Shown: positions 28,439 to 36,559, numbered from the stretch's first letter. The stretch: DNA of 63,504 bases from Bacteroidales bacterium UBA1309 (GCA_002307185.1 DBTT01000017.1:1-63504); one strand, 5' to 3'. The notes: generated by a model from the sequence alone, not told the origin. Program-made: numbers and translations.

Positions 28439-28761
28439 TGGGTTTGATTTTCAATTAATAATGTTCCTATTGCTCATTTTTCGAAAAACCGTGCAAAGCA
28501 ACTAAATTTTCATGGAATGGCGAAACTTCTGGAGATTATTTTACCAATTAATTTGCGTTGTTCCTTTTCGGCACTTTCAGTCAACCGAATGAAAACTCAT
28601 TTTTTCTTCCCCTAATTAGTCACACGCACCAGCCTCCCTCGTCCAACCGCATTTCCTATCCTTTCTTTTATCGGGAATTTTCCACCATTTGTCGATTTAT
28701 CGTTGTGATAACGCATTCTCTGCCTATATCTTTGCAACAAACAAATTAAAAATATTTTTAT
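28439..28761. other. Divergent intergenic region with a promoter
   Basis: No gene is seen between panC and the LiaF-like gene. TTG at 28703-28705 and TATCTTTG at 28727-28734, 21 bases apart, make the best Bacteroidetes promoter match in this window and would drive the LiaF-like/LytTR pair. The panC promoter must also lie here but is not clear. Confidence 0.5.
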
Positions 28762-29532
28762 ATGGAAAATCGTAGCCGATTTCATCGCAAGCACCACCGA
28801 AGCGGCAAAATAACATTAGCGTTTCTATTAATCGCTGTTGGTGTTATTCTTTTGGGAGTGAACACCGGTTGGATTCCTGCGGAATACAAACGGATATTCA
28901 TCTCTTGGCAAATGTTGCTTATCGTGCTCGGAGTTGCCAAGTTCTTGAAAAGGCAATATTTCGGAGGAGCAGTACTACTCATAGTGGGAGGTTTTTTCAT
29001 TATGCCCGTAATCAACCGGGTCAACCCTGACTTTTTCAACTTTATCCCCGCAGATTTTGTGCAACTTTATTGGCCTGTGTTTTTAATCATATTAGGCGGC
29101 TTCCTGTTCTTGCGCTGGCTCTTCCCCAATTCGGGACTGCTCGGCTCGGGCTGGAGAAGAGATCACGATATGTTTCAGCACCACAGCACGACTACCGACG
29201 GCAATGTGCATATAGACAACCTGTTTGGAGGAAGCGAACAAATTGTTCTCGACCCTGAATTCAAGGGAGGAGAAATTAACTCTGTGTTTGGAGGAACCAA
29301 GCTCGACCTGAGAAGAACAAACTTGCCGGAAGGAACCACTACGCTGGAAGTAAATTTAGTTTTCGGCGGGGCGGAAATCCTGATCCCTTCACATTGGAAT
29401 GTCCAACTGAAGATAGACACCATTCTGGGAGGTTTCGAAGACAAGCGCTACGGCAACGAAAGCATAGACACTTCCCGCAAATTACTCATCAAGGGATCAT
29501 GCGTCTTTGGTGGAGGAGAACTGAAAAACTAA
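28762..29532 (+). CDS. LiaF-like membrane protein (DUF5668 + cell-wall-active response domain)
   Basis: This 256-residue protein has four membrane segments (about 16-36, 47-57, 66-80 and 100-120) in the DUF5668 arrangement. A cytosolic or periplasmic beta-helical domain (about 145-256) follows with repeated VFGG/LFGG motifs (NLFGGSEQIV, SVFGGTKLDL, LVFGGAEILI, CVFGGGELKN). This domain occurs in LiaF-type proteins, which damp envelope-stress signalling in Firmicutes. Seven bases downstream is a membrane-bound LytTR regulator, so I infer a sensing pair for membrane stress. The ligand is unknown. Confidence 0.85.
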   Translation: MENRSRFHRKHHRSGKITLAFLLIAVGVILLGVNTGWIPAEYKRIFISWQMLLIVLGVAKFLKRQYFGGAVLLIVGGFFIMPVINRVNPDFFNFIPADFVQLYWPVFLIILGGFLFLRWLFPNSGLLGSGWRRDHDMFQHHSTTTDGNVHIDNLFGGSEQIVLDPEFKGGEINSVFGGTKLDLRRTNLPEGTTTLEVNLVFGGAEILIPSHWNVQLKIDTILGGFEDKRYGNESIDTSRKLLIKGSCVFGGGELKN

Positions 29533-29539
29533 TCACCTA

Positions 29540-30370
29540 ATGGAACATCCTGTCTTTCAAAACAGAGTTCTCATACTGCTCTACGCCTTGCTGTGGGCTG
29601 TGATTTCGGTTGCTATAAGCATTGCTGTTGCACCGCTTTCGCCGGCATCGCAGCTCCAATGTGCTGTTTGGGGATTCACATCCGGCTTTTTATTTGGGGG
29701 AATCTCTCTCCCGTTGTGGAATATTCTCAAATATGCCGACTATTCCACACAAAATAAATGGCAAGCGACTTTCAGCTATTTCGCGCTTGGATCGATCACG
29801 GTTGGGGCTTGGATGGGCATTGTTTATTTGGTTTTTAATTTTCTACTTCAACCCGAAAGCGACGACAATTGGATTATCCAACTGATGCCTTTGCAATTTG
29901 TGCTGGGAACATGCTTTTTCACTATCACTGCTTTTGTTTATAACAACAACTTGGAGAAAATCAAAGCAGACGCAGTAGAAATGGAGCTGGAAAAGATCGA
30001 AACGGAAGCAGTCGCCGACATTTCGGAAGAACCAAAAGAAGTAATCGAACGGATTGCCATCAAAATCCGCCAAAAAATAGAGGTCGTTTTGGTACCAGAC
30101 ATTTTGTTCATCCAATCGGAAGGAGACTATACGATGATCCACACCGCCAACAACCGCTTTCTGAAAGAGCAAACGATGAAGTATTTCGAATTGCATCTTC
30201 CAGCCAACTTGTTTGTCCGCATTCATCGCTCCTATATCGTGAATGTGTTGGCTATTTCAAAAGTTGAACTTTTCGAAAAGCAGACATACCGGATCACGTT
30301 GAAAAACGGCGTGCAAATCAAGGCCAGTGCAGCAGGTTACAAATTATTGAAGAACACCCTCAGCTTATAA
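29540..30370 (+). CDS. Membrane-anchored LytTR-type transcriptional regulator
   Basis: This 276-residue protein has four N-terminal membrane segments (about 10-140). A charged helical stretch (EKIKADAVEMELEKIETEA) leads to a C-terminal LytTR DNA-binding domain (about 170-275: IEVVLVPDILFIQSEGDYTM, then FVRIHRSYIVNVLAISKVE). No response-regulator receiver domain is present, so signal input probably comes through the membrane part or the LiaF-like partner encoded just upstream. Such one-component LytTR proteins are known in Bacteroidetes. Target genes are not evident. Confidence 0.88.
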   Translation: MEHPVFQNRVLILLYALLWAVISVAISIAVAPLSPASQLQCAVWGFTSGFLFGGISLPLWNILKYADYSTQNKWQATFSYFALGSITVGAWMGIVYLVFNFLLQPESDDNWIIQLMPLQFVLGTCFFTITAFVYNNNLEKIKADAVEMELEKIETEAVADISEEPKEVIERIAIKIRQKIEVVLVPDILFIQSEGDYTMIHTANNRFLKEQTMKYFELHLPANLFVRIHRSYIVNVLAISKVELFEKQTYRITLKNGVQIKASAAGYKLLKNTLSL

Positions 30371-30543
30371 CAATTAAGCGGGATAAAATCAAAATCAAGA
30401 CGTCTATTCCTGGTTTTTATGTTATGCCCGAACTTTCGTAAACAAACATTATTTGAAAGAGAAAGACAAATTAAATATTGTGAAATATCGTTTTACGGCA
30501 TTTTTTTGTCGAAAAAGTGAAAGTAGAAACAAATTCAATAGCC

Positions 30544-30551
30544 TACATTTG
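30544..30551 (+). promoter_or_regulatory. Bacteroidetes -7 box (TACATTTG) before the mutarotase gene
   Basis: TACATTTG matches TAnnTTTG 31 bases before the start codon of the mutarotase gene; no clear -33 element. Confidence 0.4.
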
Positions 30552-30581
30552 TGATATCCTTAATCAACAAAAAATAATCTT

Positions 30582-30968
30582 ATGAACTTAAAAGAGGGAT
30601 ATATCCACGAAACGGCAGGAGCGACGAAACGCTTCTGCCAATTTCTGTTTCTGAATCCAGAAACCATTGAAGAATACAAGTATTGGCACGACAGCGCCAA
30701 CACATGGAAGGAAATTCCCGAAGGAATCAGGCGGGCAGGTATTTTGGACATGGAGATCTACCTTGTTTCCAATATGGCTTTCATGATCGTAGAAACACCA
30801 CTTGACTTCAATTGGGACGAAGCTTTCGGTAGATTGGCCACTTTTGAACGACAAGCCGAGTGGGAAGAATTCGTTGCTCCTTTCCAAATGGCGAAAGATG
30901 GGCAGCGTTCGGAAGAAAAATGGCAATTGATGGAACGAATTTATTCCTTGACCGAAGCACTCAAATAA
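30582..30968 (+). CDS. rhaM: L-rhamnose mutarotase family protein (RhaM/DUF718)
   Basis: This 128-residue protein would interconvert alpha and beta anomers of a 6-deoxyhexose. Family features are CQFLFLNPETIEEYKYWHDS (about 19-38), the catalytic-type His in YWHD, EIYLVSNMAFMIVETP (about 59-74) and the aromatic WEEF helix. It is slightly longer than E. coli RhaM, as in Bacteroidetes homologues. It is followed directly by the wrecked FGGY kinase and further on by a FucP-type symporter, so it belonged to a rhamnose or fucose use operon. Whether the true substrate is rhamnose or fucose cannot be decided here. Confidence 0.85.
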   Translation: MNLKEGYIHETAGATKRFCQFLFLNPETIEEYKYWHDSANTWKEIPEGIRRAGILDMEIYLVSNMAFMIVETPLDFNWDEAFGRLATFERQAEWEEFVAPFQMAKDGQRSEEKWQLMERIYSLTEALK

Positions 30969-30969
30969 G

Positions 30970-31168
30970 TCACCATACATTCAAAGAAGAGGCCTCAACG
31001 CCAAGATACTTTTCATGCGGAACACCACTGGCTTGCGGTTGCTCCAACGCTTGATGTCGGAATGGGAAAAAGAATAAAAAAACGATTACGATGCCCTGCT
31101 CCGGGAAGCTGCTTCTTAACAACCATTCGGAGTCATTGTGGATAGCGATGCATCAGGATTTAACAATA
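30970..31168 (+). pseudogene. Middle part of a broken FGGY kinase (rhamnulokinase-like)
   Basis: The frame beginning right after the mutarotase stop reads ..GLNAKILFMRNTTGLRLLQR, then YDALLREAAS, QPFGVIVDSDASGFNN, which fits the C-terminal half of rhamnulokinases (NTTGLW-LQ, YDALL-EA, PF---I--DD--F--P). In-frame TAA codons occur at 31075-31077 and 31117-31119. The N-terminal portion of the gene is missing just after the mutarotase gene. The reading frame stops at the 5.9 kb inserted block and resumes at 37071. Confidence 0.8.
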
Positions 31169-31425
31169 CGAAATCCTGTTTGTAACTCATTGATCAGTTG
31201 ATAGAAATCGGCATTCAACGAACAGCAGATGCATCCGTTGGAGAGTTCGAATCTGTTTTCATCAGCCCCGATAATGAAACTCCCGTCCAAGCCAATTTCG
31301 CCAAATTCATTTTCGATAATAGCAAATTTCTTATCAGGGTGCTTCTTTATCAGGTTATTGACAAGAGTCGCCTTTCCGACTCCGAGAAAACCGGTTATTA
31401 TTGTCACGGGTATCTTGCCCTTCAT
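31153..31425 (-). pseudogene. Truncated COG0523 (CobW/G3E) GTPase, likely zinc chaperone
   Basis: The 90-residue frame is the N-terminal part of a normally 300-400-residue G3E GTPase. It has the P-loop TGFLGVGKATLVNN (about 11-24; usual GxxGxGKT has Ala for Thr-Ser here), ENEFGEIGLDG (about 38-48) and the metal-binding CxCC motif NGCICCSLN (about 63-71). The frame then ends at the left border of the inserted block, inside the kinase pseudogene. COG0523 proteins under Zur control are zinc chaperones. The lost C-terminal domain and the changed P-loop make it non-functional as far as can be seen. Confidence 0.85.
31161..31168. repeat. Left copy of 8-bp direct repeat flanking the inserted zinc block
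   Basis: TAACAATA is repeated at 37071-37078. The kinase frame reads into the left copy and out of the right copy in the same phase, so the repeat marks the insertion borders. It could be a target-site duplication or microhomology. Confidence 0.6.
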
Positions 31426-31453
31426 TGTTTGATTAGATAATTCGTTTTAAAAC

Positions 31454-31839
31454 AACGTGAGTTCGATATAAGAATTATGTTTTTAGCTATGCTAGATATG
31501 TTCGGGGAGAATTATCCTATTTCCCATATCCAACCATGCCACATAGTGGCATCCTCTTAATAGCCCTGTGCGTGAGCGCAGGGAAAGGAATCCGGGATTG
31601 ATACTCAGCCACGTCAGTGGCGACATTGCTCGGACACACCGAAGCCGAACCGCATCATCCCCAAGGCAGTTGTCGCCGCTATGGCGGCTTCCGTTTTCAG
31701 GGGACCTACATTCTACCCTGCGCTAGCGCACAGGGCAACTAAGGTTGTCGCCGCTATGCGGCTTGCTGTGAGAGAATCGGCGAAACTTATTCTTGGTGAA
31801 ATGCTCCTCTCGTTATAGCCTTTAGATCGAACTCACGTT
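31454..31839. mobile_element. Short non-autonomous element (MITE) with IS982-type ends
   Basis: AACGTGAGTTCGAT at 31454-31467 is repeated inverted as ATCGAACTCACGTT at 31826-31839. The same ends flank the IS982-family element at 33976-34800, so the larger element's transposase could have moved it. No transposase gene is inside. The interior carries a cluster of REP-like hairpins. Its right end supplies bases of the stop codon of the neighbouring membrane-protein gene. No certain target duplication was found. Confidence 0.75.
31536..31762. repeat. Cluster of six REP-like hairpins
   Basis: Six short GC-rich palindromes follow one another: 31536-31552 (ATGCCAC/GTGGCAT), 31564-31583 (CCCTGTGC/GCGCAGGG), 31608-31621 (GCCAC/GTGGC), 31675-31688 (GCCGC/GCGGC), 31716-31735 (CCCTG/CAGGG with an inner palindrome) and 31750-31762 (GCCGC/GCGGC). 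Paired related hairpins in this arrangement are typical of REP/BIME sequences mobilised by RAYT transposases. Confidence 0.65.
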
Positions 31840-32473
31840 AAAATAATGATTTCTGCATGGATTTGAATTTCACCCAGATCAGGGCATTGACGCAAGCTAC
31901 CACGCAAATATTAATCGCTCCCAGATATAGTATCTCCATATTGAATCCGAACTTATATATAACGGGTATCCAATAACTGGGTATACTCCAGACGGAAGCC
32001 ATGCAGATAGGACATTGGAGAATAGGTTTCCGCAGATATTTATTGAGTCGGTATTGCTCGTCCATTCTGTAAAATCGAAGCAATCCTTCTTCTATTTCTA
32101 TCTTTACCCTGTTGTCAATACGATGGAGTGCATCTTCTATCTTATTGACATATATTCCCAAAGACTGTCCTCTGTTTATTATTTTCAATCGACTGTCTCC
32201 TTCAATCATATCCAAATCGGGTAGCACCATCCGAATCTGACCTATGAGACTCGTAAACTGAGATCCCTCATAGTATATTTTTTCCTGTTTTGTCCGGCTT
32301 AGGTATTTTAAAACCGGATATAATATCATGCCCATACGATCCTTCTGCCTTCCGTTGGGTAAAATTTCGGTGCTGTCATCGGCCGCTATTCGCACACCAA
32401 CAATAAACAGCGATTGTAGTAATACATAGCCTAATGCAGCTAGTATCCCATGAAATATAATGCTTGCTTCCAT
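31838..32473 (-). CDS. Membrane protein with CPIC motif (DUF1360-like)
   Basis: This 211-residue protein has an N-terminal membrane segment (about 5-27), a charged middle (30-150) and two C-terminal segments (about 160-175 and 181-203). KPILQCPICMASVWSIPSYW at about 148-167 (Cys-x-x-Cys in a membrane context, W-rich) resembles DUF1360-type membrane proteins and prophage or island proteins. It lies six bases after the thioredoxin gene on the same strand. Its stop codon TAA at 31838-31840 overlaps the end of the MITE, so its C-terminus may be altered by that insertion. No function is known. Confidence 0.6.
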   Translation of the reverse strand: MEASIIFHGILAALGYVLLQSLFIVGVRIAADDSTEILPNGRQKDRMGMILYPVLKYLSRTKQEKIYYEGSQFTSLIGQIRMVLPDLDMIEGDSRLKIINRGQSLGIYVNKIEDALHRIDNRVKIEIEEGLLRFYRMDEQYRLNKYLRKPILQCPICMASVWSIPSYWIPVIYKFGFNMEILYLGAINICVVACVNALIWVKFKSMQKSLF

Positions 32474-32479
32474 CTTGTT

Positions 32480-32767
32480 TTATTTATTATCTAAATGCTT
32501 TGCTAATAGCGAAACCAGTTCAGGTTTGGATATCATACCTGAATGTCTCCAAATTTCAGTTTCTCCTCTAAGCAGTGTCAATGCAGGTATAGAGCGAACT
32601 CCAAAGTGTAGGGCTAGACCCGGATGGGAATCTATATCTATTCTTTGAATATTAAGGTTCTCATTTTTCTTCTCTATTGAAGTTATAGTATTCCCGAGTG
32701 TGCGGCACGGAGGGCACCAAGTCGCATAGAATTCAATTAATTTATATTCACCTTTGATCTCTTTCAT
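32480..32767 (-). CDS. Thioredoxin-family protein
   Basis: This 95-residue thioredoxin fold has the active site WCPPC (about 18-22) in YATWCPPCRTLGN and the cis-Pro loop RSIPALTLLRGE (about 58-69). It has no signal peptide, so it is cytosolic. WCPPC rather than the usual WCGPC suggests a redox potential unlike classic thioredoxin. It is co-directional with the membrane-protein gene (six bases) and downstream of the broken regulator. It may serve Cys-rich proteins of the metal block; this is inference. Confidence 0.85.
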   Translation of the reverse strand: MKEIKGEYKLIEFYATWCPPCRTLGNTITSIEKKNENLNIQRIDIDSHPGLALHFGVRSIPALTLLRGETEIWRHSGMISKPELVSLLAKHLDNK

Positions 32768-32808
32768 TATTAAACCTTTTATATTTTGATGTTAGATTAC
32801 AAAAACCA

Positions 32809-33221
32809 TTATTGTTCTTCATCTGAATTATTACATGCTTTGCAAATTCCGGTTATAGTTATACTGCATGTCTTTTCCGTATATCCTTGCGGAACAACAG
32901 GGAGCTGGGCTTCTATCTCCACATCTGTGAGTTTTTTTACATTCGGTACAATAAAACTGAATTGCTGTTTCATTGTTTTTATTCTCCGAACAGAAAGCAT
33001 ATTTGATTATCTTTCGCTGGGTAATGATACCCTGAAAATATTTGTTTCCAGCAGACTTTTAATCGAACGGTAGAATGTTACCCTGTCAACTTCATGTATT
33101 CTTTTTTTATATCGGATTCACTTAAAGGAACCTTACTATCTATAATCGTATTCAAGATCGCGACACGGGTTGCTGTTCTTTTTAAATTATTCTTATGTAA
33201 TATTTCTTTGACAGATTCCAT
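32809..33221 (-). pseudogene. Frameshifted Fur-family regulator, Zur-like
   Basis: A start at 33219-33221 opens MESVKEILHKNNLKRTATRV, then AILNTIID, the Fur winged-helix N-terminus. After KLTG the frame breaks and continues in another phase with VTFYRSIKSLLETNIF. It breaks again before KYAFCSENKNNETAIQFYCT (CTEC metal ligands) and once more before KKLTDVEIEAQLPVVPQGYT and TGICKACN (second CxxC). Joined, these pieces form a complete Fur-type repressor with two CxxC motifs, as in zinc-sensing Zur. At least three frame breaks mean no full-length protein is made. It is divergent from the ABC genes, with two Zur-box-like sites between. Confidence 0.8.
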
Positions 33222-33257
33222 AATGATGTCTTTTAAATCCTAAATGAATCTATAACG

Positions 33258-33280
33258 CAAATGTAATAAAAATTCATTTG
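33258..33280. promoter_or_regulatory. Zur-box-like operator 1
   Basis: A 23-bp site CAAATG-N11-CATTTG with an AT-only centre. The gamma-proteobacterial Zur box has AAATG and CATTT half-sites at the same spacing. It lies in the divergent region between the zur-like pseudogene and the ABC ATPase gene. Confidence 0.65.
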
Positions 33281-33291
33281 CAACATATATG

Positions 33292-33314
33292 CAAATGAAT
33301 TTTTATTACATTTG
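33292..33314. promoter_or_regulatory. Zur-box-like operator 2, inverted copy of operator 1
   Basis: This is the exact reverse complement of operator 1. Together 33258-33282 and 33290-33314 form a perfect 25-bp inverted repeat around 7 bases. It ends 18 bases before the ABC ATPase start codon, a position fitting repression. Confidence 0.65.
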
Positions 33315-33332
33315 TTGAGAACTTTATTGGTC

Positions 33333-33974
33333 ATGGAAAAAAGCTTAATAACAGATAGTATTCAATATTCTTATAATAAGAACTATACGTTCGTGTTTCC
33401 GGATATTGTGTGTGAAAAAGGAGAACATTTACTTATTACCGGAGCTTCGGGTTGTGGGAAAACAACATTGCTTCACCTGATTGCAGGTTTGGTTACACCC
33501 AAAAGGGGGAGTGTTTTGATAAAAGGAAATGACATTACTCAATTAAGAGGTGCCAAGTTGGATAAATACAGAGGACGGGAAATCGGAATTGTTTTTCAAA
33601 CGCCTCAATTTATAAAATCGTTAACAGCAGAGGAAAATCTAAAGATGGCAGTATCCCTTAATAACCTGTCAGTAGATAATATATATCTAGATAGTCTTTT
33701 TGAGACTTTAAATATAGTGCATTGTCGGAATCGTAAAACAAATGAGATGAGTCAGGGAGAATTACAACGCCTGTCTATAGCACGGGCTGTTATAAATAAA
33801 CCCTCGCTAATCCTCGCAGATGAACCGACATCCAGTCTTGATGATAAAAATTGCAAAGAAGCTATAAAGCTGCTTCGCTACCAGGCTGAAAAGCTTCAGG
33901 CTGGGTTGATAATTGTCACACATGACAATAGGCTTATTCCGGGTTTCTCAAAAATCGTTCATTTAGAATCTTAA
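33333..33974 (+). CDS. ABC transporter ATP-binding protein (MacB/LolD type)
   Basis: This 213-residue ATPase starts at the ATG 33333; an upstream GTG/TTG-type start would extend into the operator. It has Walker A GASGCGKTT (about 37-45), the Q-loop VFQTPQFI (about 90-97), the signature MSQGELQRLSIARA (about 139-152), Walker B LILADEPTSSLD (about 158-169) and the switch His (VTHDN). The type matches MacB/LolD/FtsE partners of FtsX-like permeases. The permease gene follows after an inserted IS remnant. Control by the two Zur-like sites suggests a zinc-starvation role. Confidence 0.92.
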   Translation: MEKSLITDSIQYSYNKNYTFVFPDIVCEKGEHLLITGASGCGKTTLLHLIAGLVTPKRGSVLIKGNDITQLRGAKLDKYRGREIGIVFQTPQFIKSLTAEENLKMAVSLNNLSVDNIYLDSLFETLNIVHCRNRKTNEMSQGELQRLSIARAVINKPSLILADEPTSSLDDKNCKEAIKLLRYQAEKLQAGLIIVTHDNRLIPGFSKIVHLES

Positions 33975-33975
33975 A

Positions 33976-34800
33976 TTAACGTGAGTTCGATGTAAAAAAG
34001 TTGACAAGAAAATAGAAATATAGCGAATAATTCGGCAAACTTAAAGTGTTGAATATAAATAATTGCCAAAAATACTCGCTATGATTTCCGAGCATAAAAT
34101 TACTGAATTAAGCAAAGTGAATCACGAATTCCAAAAAGAAAAATAGTGCATGAGTAAATTTATTTTATTGTCGATGAGTTTTTCAAAGAATTTGACAACA
34201 CCATAAAGGAACATTCCCTCGAAAATGTGAAAACAGGCAAGAGAAACCGTAAATTCACCATGTCCGAAAGCGAAGTGATGACCATCCTGCTCCTGTTCCA
34301 CCTGGGCGCCGCATTCAAGAACCTGAAGCATTCTATGTGTTTTATATCCAAAAGCATATGGGGAAGGAATTTCCACGGACAGTCTCTTACAACCGGTTTG
34401 TGGAACTCCAGCCGCTCAAAAGCATGGACTTCCACGAACGCATCTTCGGAACGCTATTCGGGAACAAGGGCTACATCGGAAAGGATCTCTTCGAACAGCT
34501 TTTCGTGGACGGCGTACATTTAGTCACAAAGATCAAAAAGAACATGAAGAACGCCTTGATGCTCCTTCAAGACAGAATCATGCTCAGGAAGAGGGCCCTT
34601 TATTGAGTCGGTCAATGACGAGTTGAAAAACATGTGCCAGCTCGAGCATACAAGGCACAGGTGCTTCGACAACTTCATTATCAATATATTGTCTGCACTG
34701 ACAGCTTATTCTTTTTTCGACAAGAAACCATCGATAAACATCAATGAAGACATTGTAGATCAAACTAGATTGACAAATGCTTAGGTCGAACTCACGTTAA
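33976..34800. mobile_element. IS982-family element, internally deleted
   Basis: TTAACGTGAGTTCGA at 33976-33990 and TCGAACTCACGTTAA at 34786-34800 are perfect terminal inverted repeats around a broken transposase. AAAT at 33973-33976 and 34800-34803 may be the target duplication. It sits between the ABC ATPase stop and the permease start without touching either frame. Confidence 0.8.
34081..34784 (+). pseudogene. IS982-family transposase, frameshifted and missing its centre
   Basis: The frame opens with MISEHKITELSKVNHEFQKE, breaks, and continues as FIVDEFFKEFDNTIKEHSLE, then MSESEVMTILLLFHLGAAFK. A further shift leads to FPRTVSYNRFVELQPLKSMD. This joins directly to FGTLFGNKGYIGKDLFEQLF and LVTKIKKNMKNALMLLQDRI. 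The final part, with SVNDELKNMC and DNFIINILSALTAYSFFDKK, again requires another frame. The middle third with the first catalytic Asp residues is deleted. These segments are characteristic of IS982 transposases. Confidence 0.85.
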
Positions 34801-34809
34801 AATACAGAC

Positions 34810-36030
34810 ATGAATATTATACAATTCAACTTCAAACAAATAAAGAGCCGTCCGTTATCTTCGGTTTTGAATATAATCCTTTTTGCAACCGGAGTTACTA
34901 TTATCTCTTTGGTTTTCCTCCTTAAAGACTCATTTGAAAACCAAATGGATAAAAATGCCGGAGGAATTGACCTTGTAGTGGGGGCTAAAGGTAGCCCTCT
35001 ACAACTGATACTATCCGGTATTTATCATGTAGATTATCCAACCGGAAATATAGATTATAATGAGGCAATAGAACTGAGTAAGAACCCATTGATAAAACAG
35101 GCTATTCCTCTTGCCCTTGGAGATAACTTTAACGGATTCCGAATTGTCGGAACCAATAAGGCATACCCAACTATTTATAATGGACAAATAGAGGTGGGAA
35201 GCTTATGGCAAAAAGACTTTGAGGTAACTATAGGTTCGAAAGTCGCTTCAAAAACAGGCTTAGCAATAGGCCGGCAATTTGCAGGGGTACACGGGCTATC
35301 GGCAGAGTCGGATGATGTACATGAGAGTACTCCTTATACAGTAACGGGCATCTTTAAAGAAACAGGAACGGTGCTCGACCAATTGATCTTAACCAATATT
35401 GAGAGTGTATGGAAAATACATGATAATCATGAGCATGATGCAGATTGTGATCATAGCCAGGAGGAACGTGAACACGAGGAAGGGGAGCATCCTAAAGAAA
35501 TAACAACATTGTTGATCTGGTATCAAAATCCGATGGGTGCTATCACCCTGCCACGTCTTATCAATAAGTCGACAAACATGCAGGCTGCATCTCCCGTGCA
35601 GGAGCTAAATCGCCTGTATTCGTTGTTGGGGGTTGGGATAGAAGCTCTGACCTATATAAGCGGATTTATAGTTCTAATTTCAGCTTTAAGTATATTTATT
35701 TCTCTTCTGAACTCCTTAAAAGAAAGAAAGTACGAATTGGCTTTAATTCGTGTTATAGGTGGGAGTAGATTCCGATTGTTTGCTATCGTTATTTTAGAAG
35801 GGATCAGTTTTGCAATTATCGGGTACATGATAGGATTTATCCTCAGTCGTTTGGCAATGCTCTTCTTATCTTCATATACTGATAATAATTTCAATTATAC
35901 ACTGCAGGGATGGGTAACTTTTACGGACTTATTCCTATTTGCTGCATCCTTAATTATTGGTATAGTTGCTGCAATAATTCCCGCGATTAAAGCAATGAAA
36001 ACAAATATTTCAAAAACATTAAGTCAATGA
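34810..36030 (+). CDS. FtsX-like ABC permease with His-rich loop, probably zinc-related
   Basis: This 406-residue permease of the MacB/LolC/FtsX type has one N-terminal membrane segment (about 18-40), a large periplasmic domain (about 45-275) and three C-terminal segments (about 280-303, 325-350 and 375-398). The periplasmic domain contains a striking stretch at about 204-232 with HDNHEHDADCDHSQEEREHE, rich in His/Asp/Glu and one Cys, which would bind metal. Related permeases occur in Zur-regulated operons of other bacteria. It overlaps the next gene by four bases. The His-rich loop and the upstream Zur-like operators point to zinc, but transport is unproven. Confidence 0.85.
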   Translation: MNIIQFNFKQIKSRPLSSVLNIILFATGVTIISLVFLLKDSFENQMDKNAGGIDLVVGAKGSPLQLILSGIYHVDYPTGNIDYNEAIELSKNPLIKQAIPLALGDNFNGFRIVGTNKAYPTIYNGQIEVGSLWQKDFEVTIGSKVASKTGLAIGRQFAGVHGLSAESDDVHESTPYTVTGIFKETGTVLDQLILTNIESVWKIHDNHEHDADCDHSQEEREHEEGEHPKEITTLLIWYQNPMGAITLPRLINKSTNMQAASPVQELNRLYSLLGVGIEALTYISGFIVLISALSIFISLLNSLKERKYELALIRVIGGSRFRLFAIVILEGISFAIIGYMIGFILSRLAMLFLSSYTDNNFNYTLQGWVTFTDLFLFAASLIIGIVAAIIPAIKAMKTNISKTLSQ

Positions 36031-36479
36031 AGAAAGTATTTTTTGCTATAATTTTCATTTGTTGTTTTTGTTCGGTAAAAGCCCAGAAAGCCATTGCCTG
36101 GCAGGCATTAAATGATGTAACATGGAAACGGAGCTATGTTAAAGCACTGGATGGATATTATGATGTAGCACGTTTTGGGGCAAGTATTGAAGCTCTCAAT
36201 AATAAGGAGATATCAATCAAAGGCTTTTATGTGCCTATCGATATGGAAGGCAAAATATTTGCCCTGTCAAAATCTCCCTCAAACATGTGTTTCTTCTGTG
36301 GCACGGGAGGTATAGAAACCGTTATGGAGATATTTGTAAAGAAAGGCCACAAGGAACTAAAGCGAATCAAAACAGATAAATATATTGAAATAAAAGGAAT
36401 TCTACGACTAAACAGAAATGACCCTTACCATTTGATGTATATGCTATATGATGCAGAACTGGTACGCGTTATTAAGTGA
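36027..36479 (+). CDS. DUF3299-like periplasmic protein of the ABC operon
   Basis: This 150-residue exported protein has the signal peptide MKKVFFAIIFICCFCSVKAQ. The mature part holds EISIKGFYVPIDMEGKIFAL and the motif SNMCFFCGTGGIETVME, with CxxC, and ends in YDAELVRVIK. This resembles DUF3299, found with FtsX-type metal-linked ABC transporters. Its ATG overlaps the permease stop (ATGA). The CxxC may bind metal or be redox-active. I infer it is the periplasmic partner of the ABC pair. Confidence 0.75.
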   Translation: MKKVFFAIIFICCFCSVKAQKAIAWQALNDVTWKRSYVKALDGYYDVARFGASIEALNNKEISIKGFYVPIDMEGKIFALSKSPSNMCFFCGTGGIETVMEIFVKKGHKELKRIKTDKYIEIKGILRLNRNDPYHLMYMLYDAELVRVIK

Positions 36480-36559
36480 TTTCTAAAAATCGTTTTCGTT
36501 CATTCATGCTACAAAAGTAGCAAATTATAAAAATCAGTGCGGTCTAAGCGCCTATACCG

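Noticed and set aside
31536..31762. Hairpin cluster considered as a CRISPR array
   Set aside because: The units differ in sequence and spacing and are palindromes, not identical direct repeats with unique spacers.
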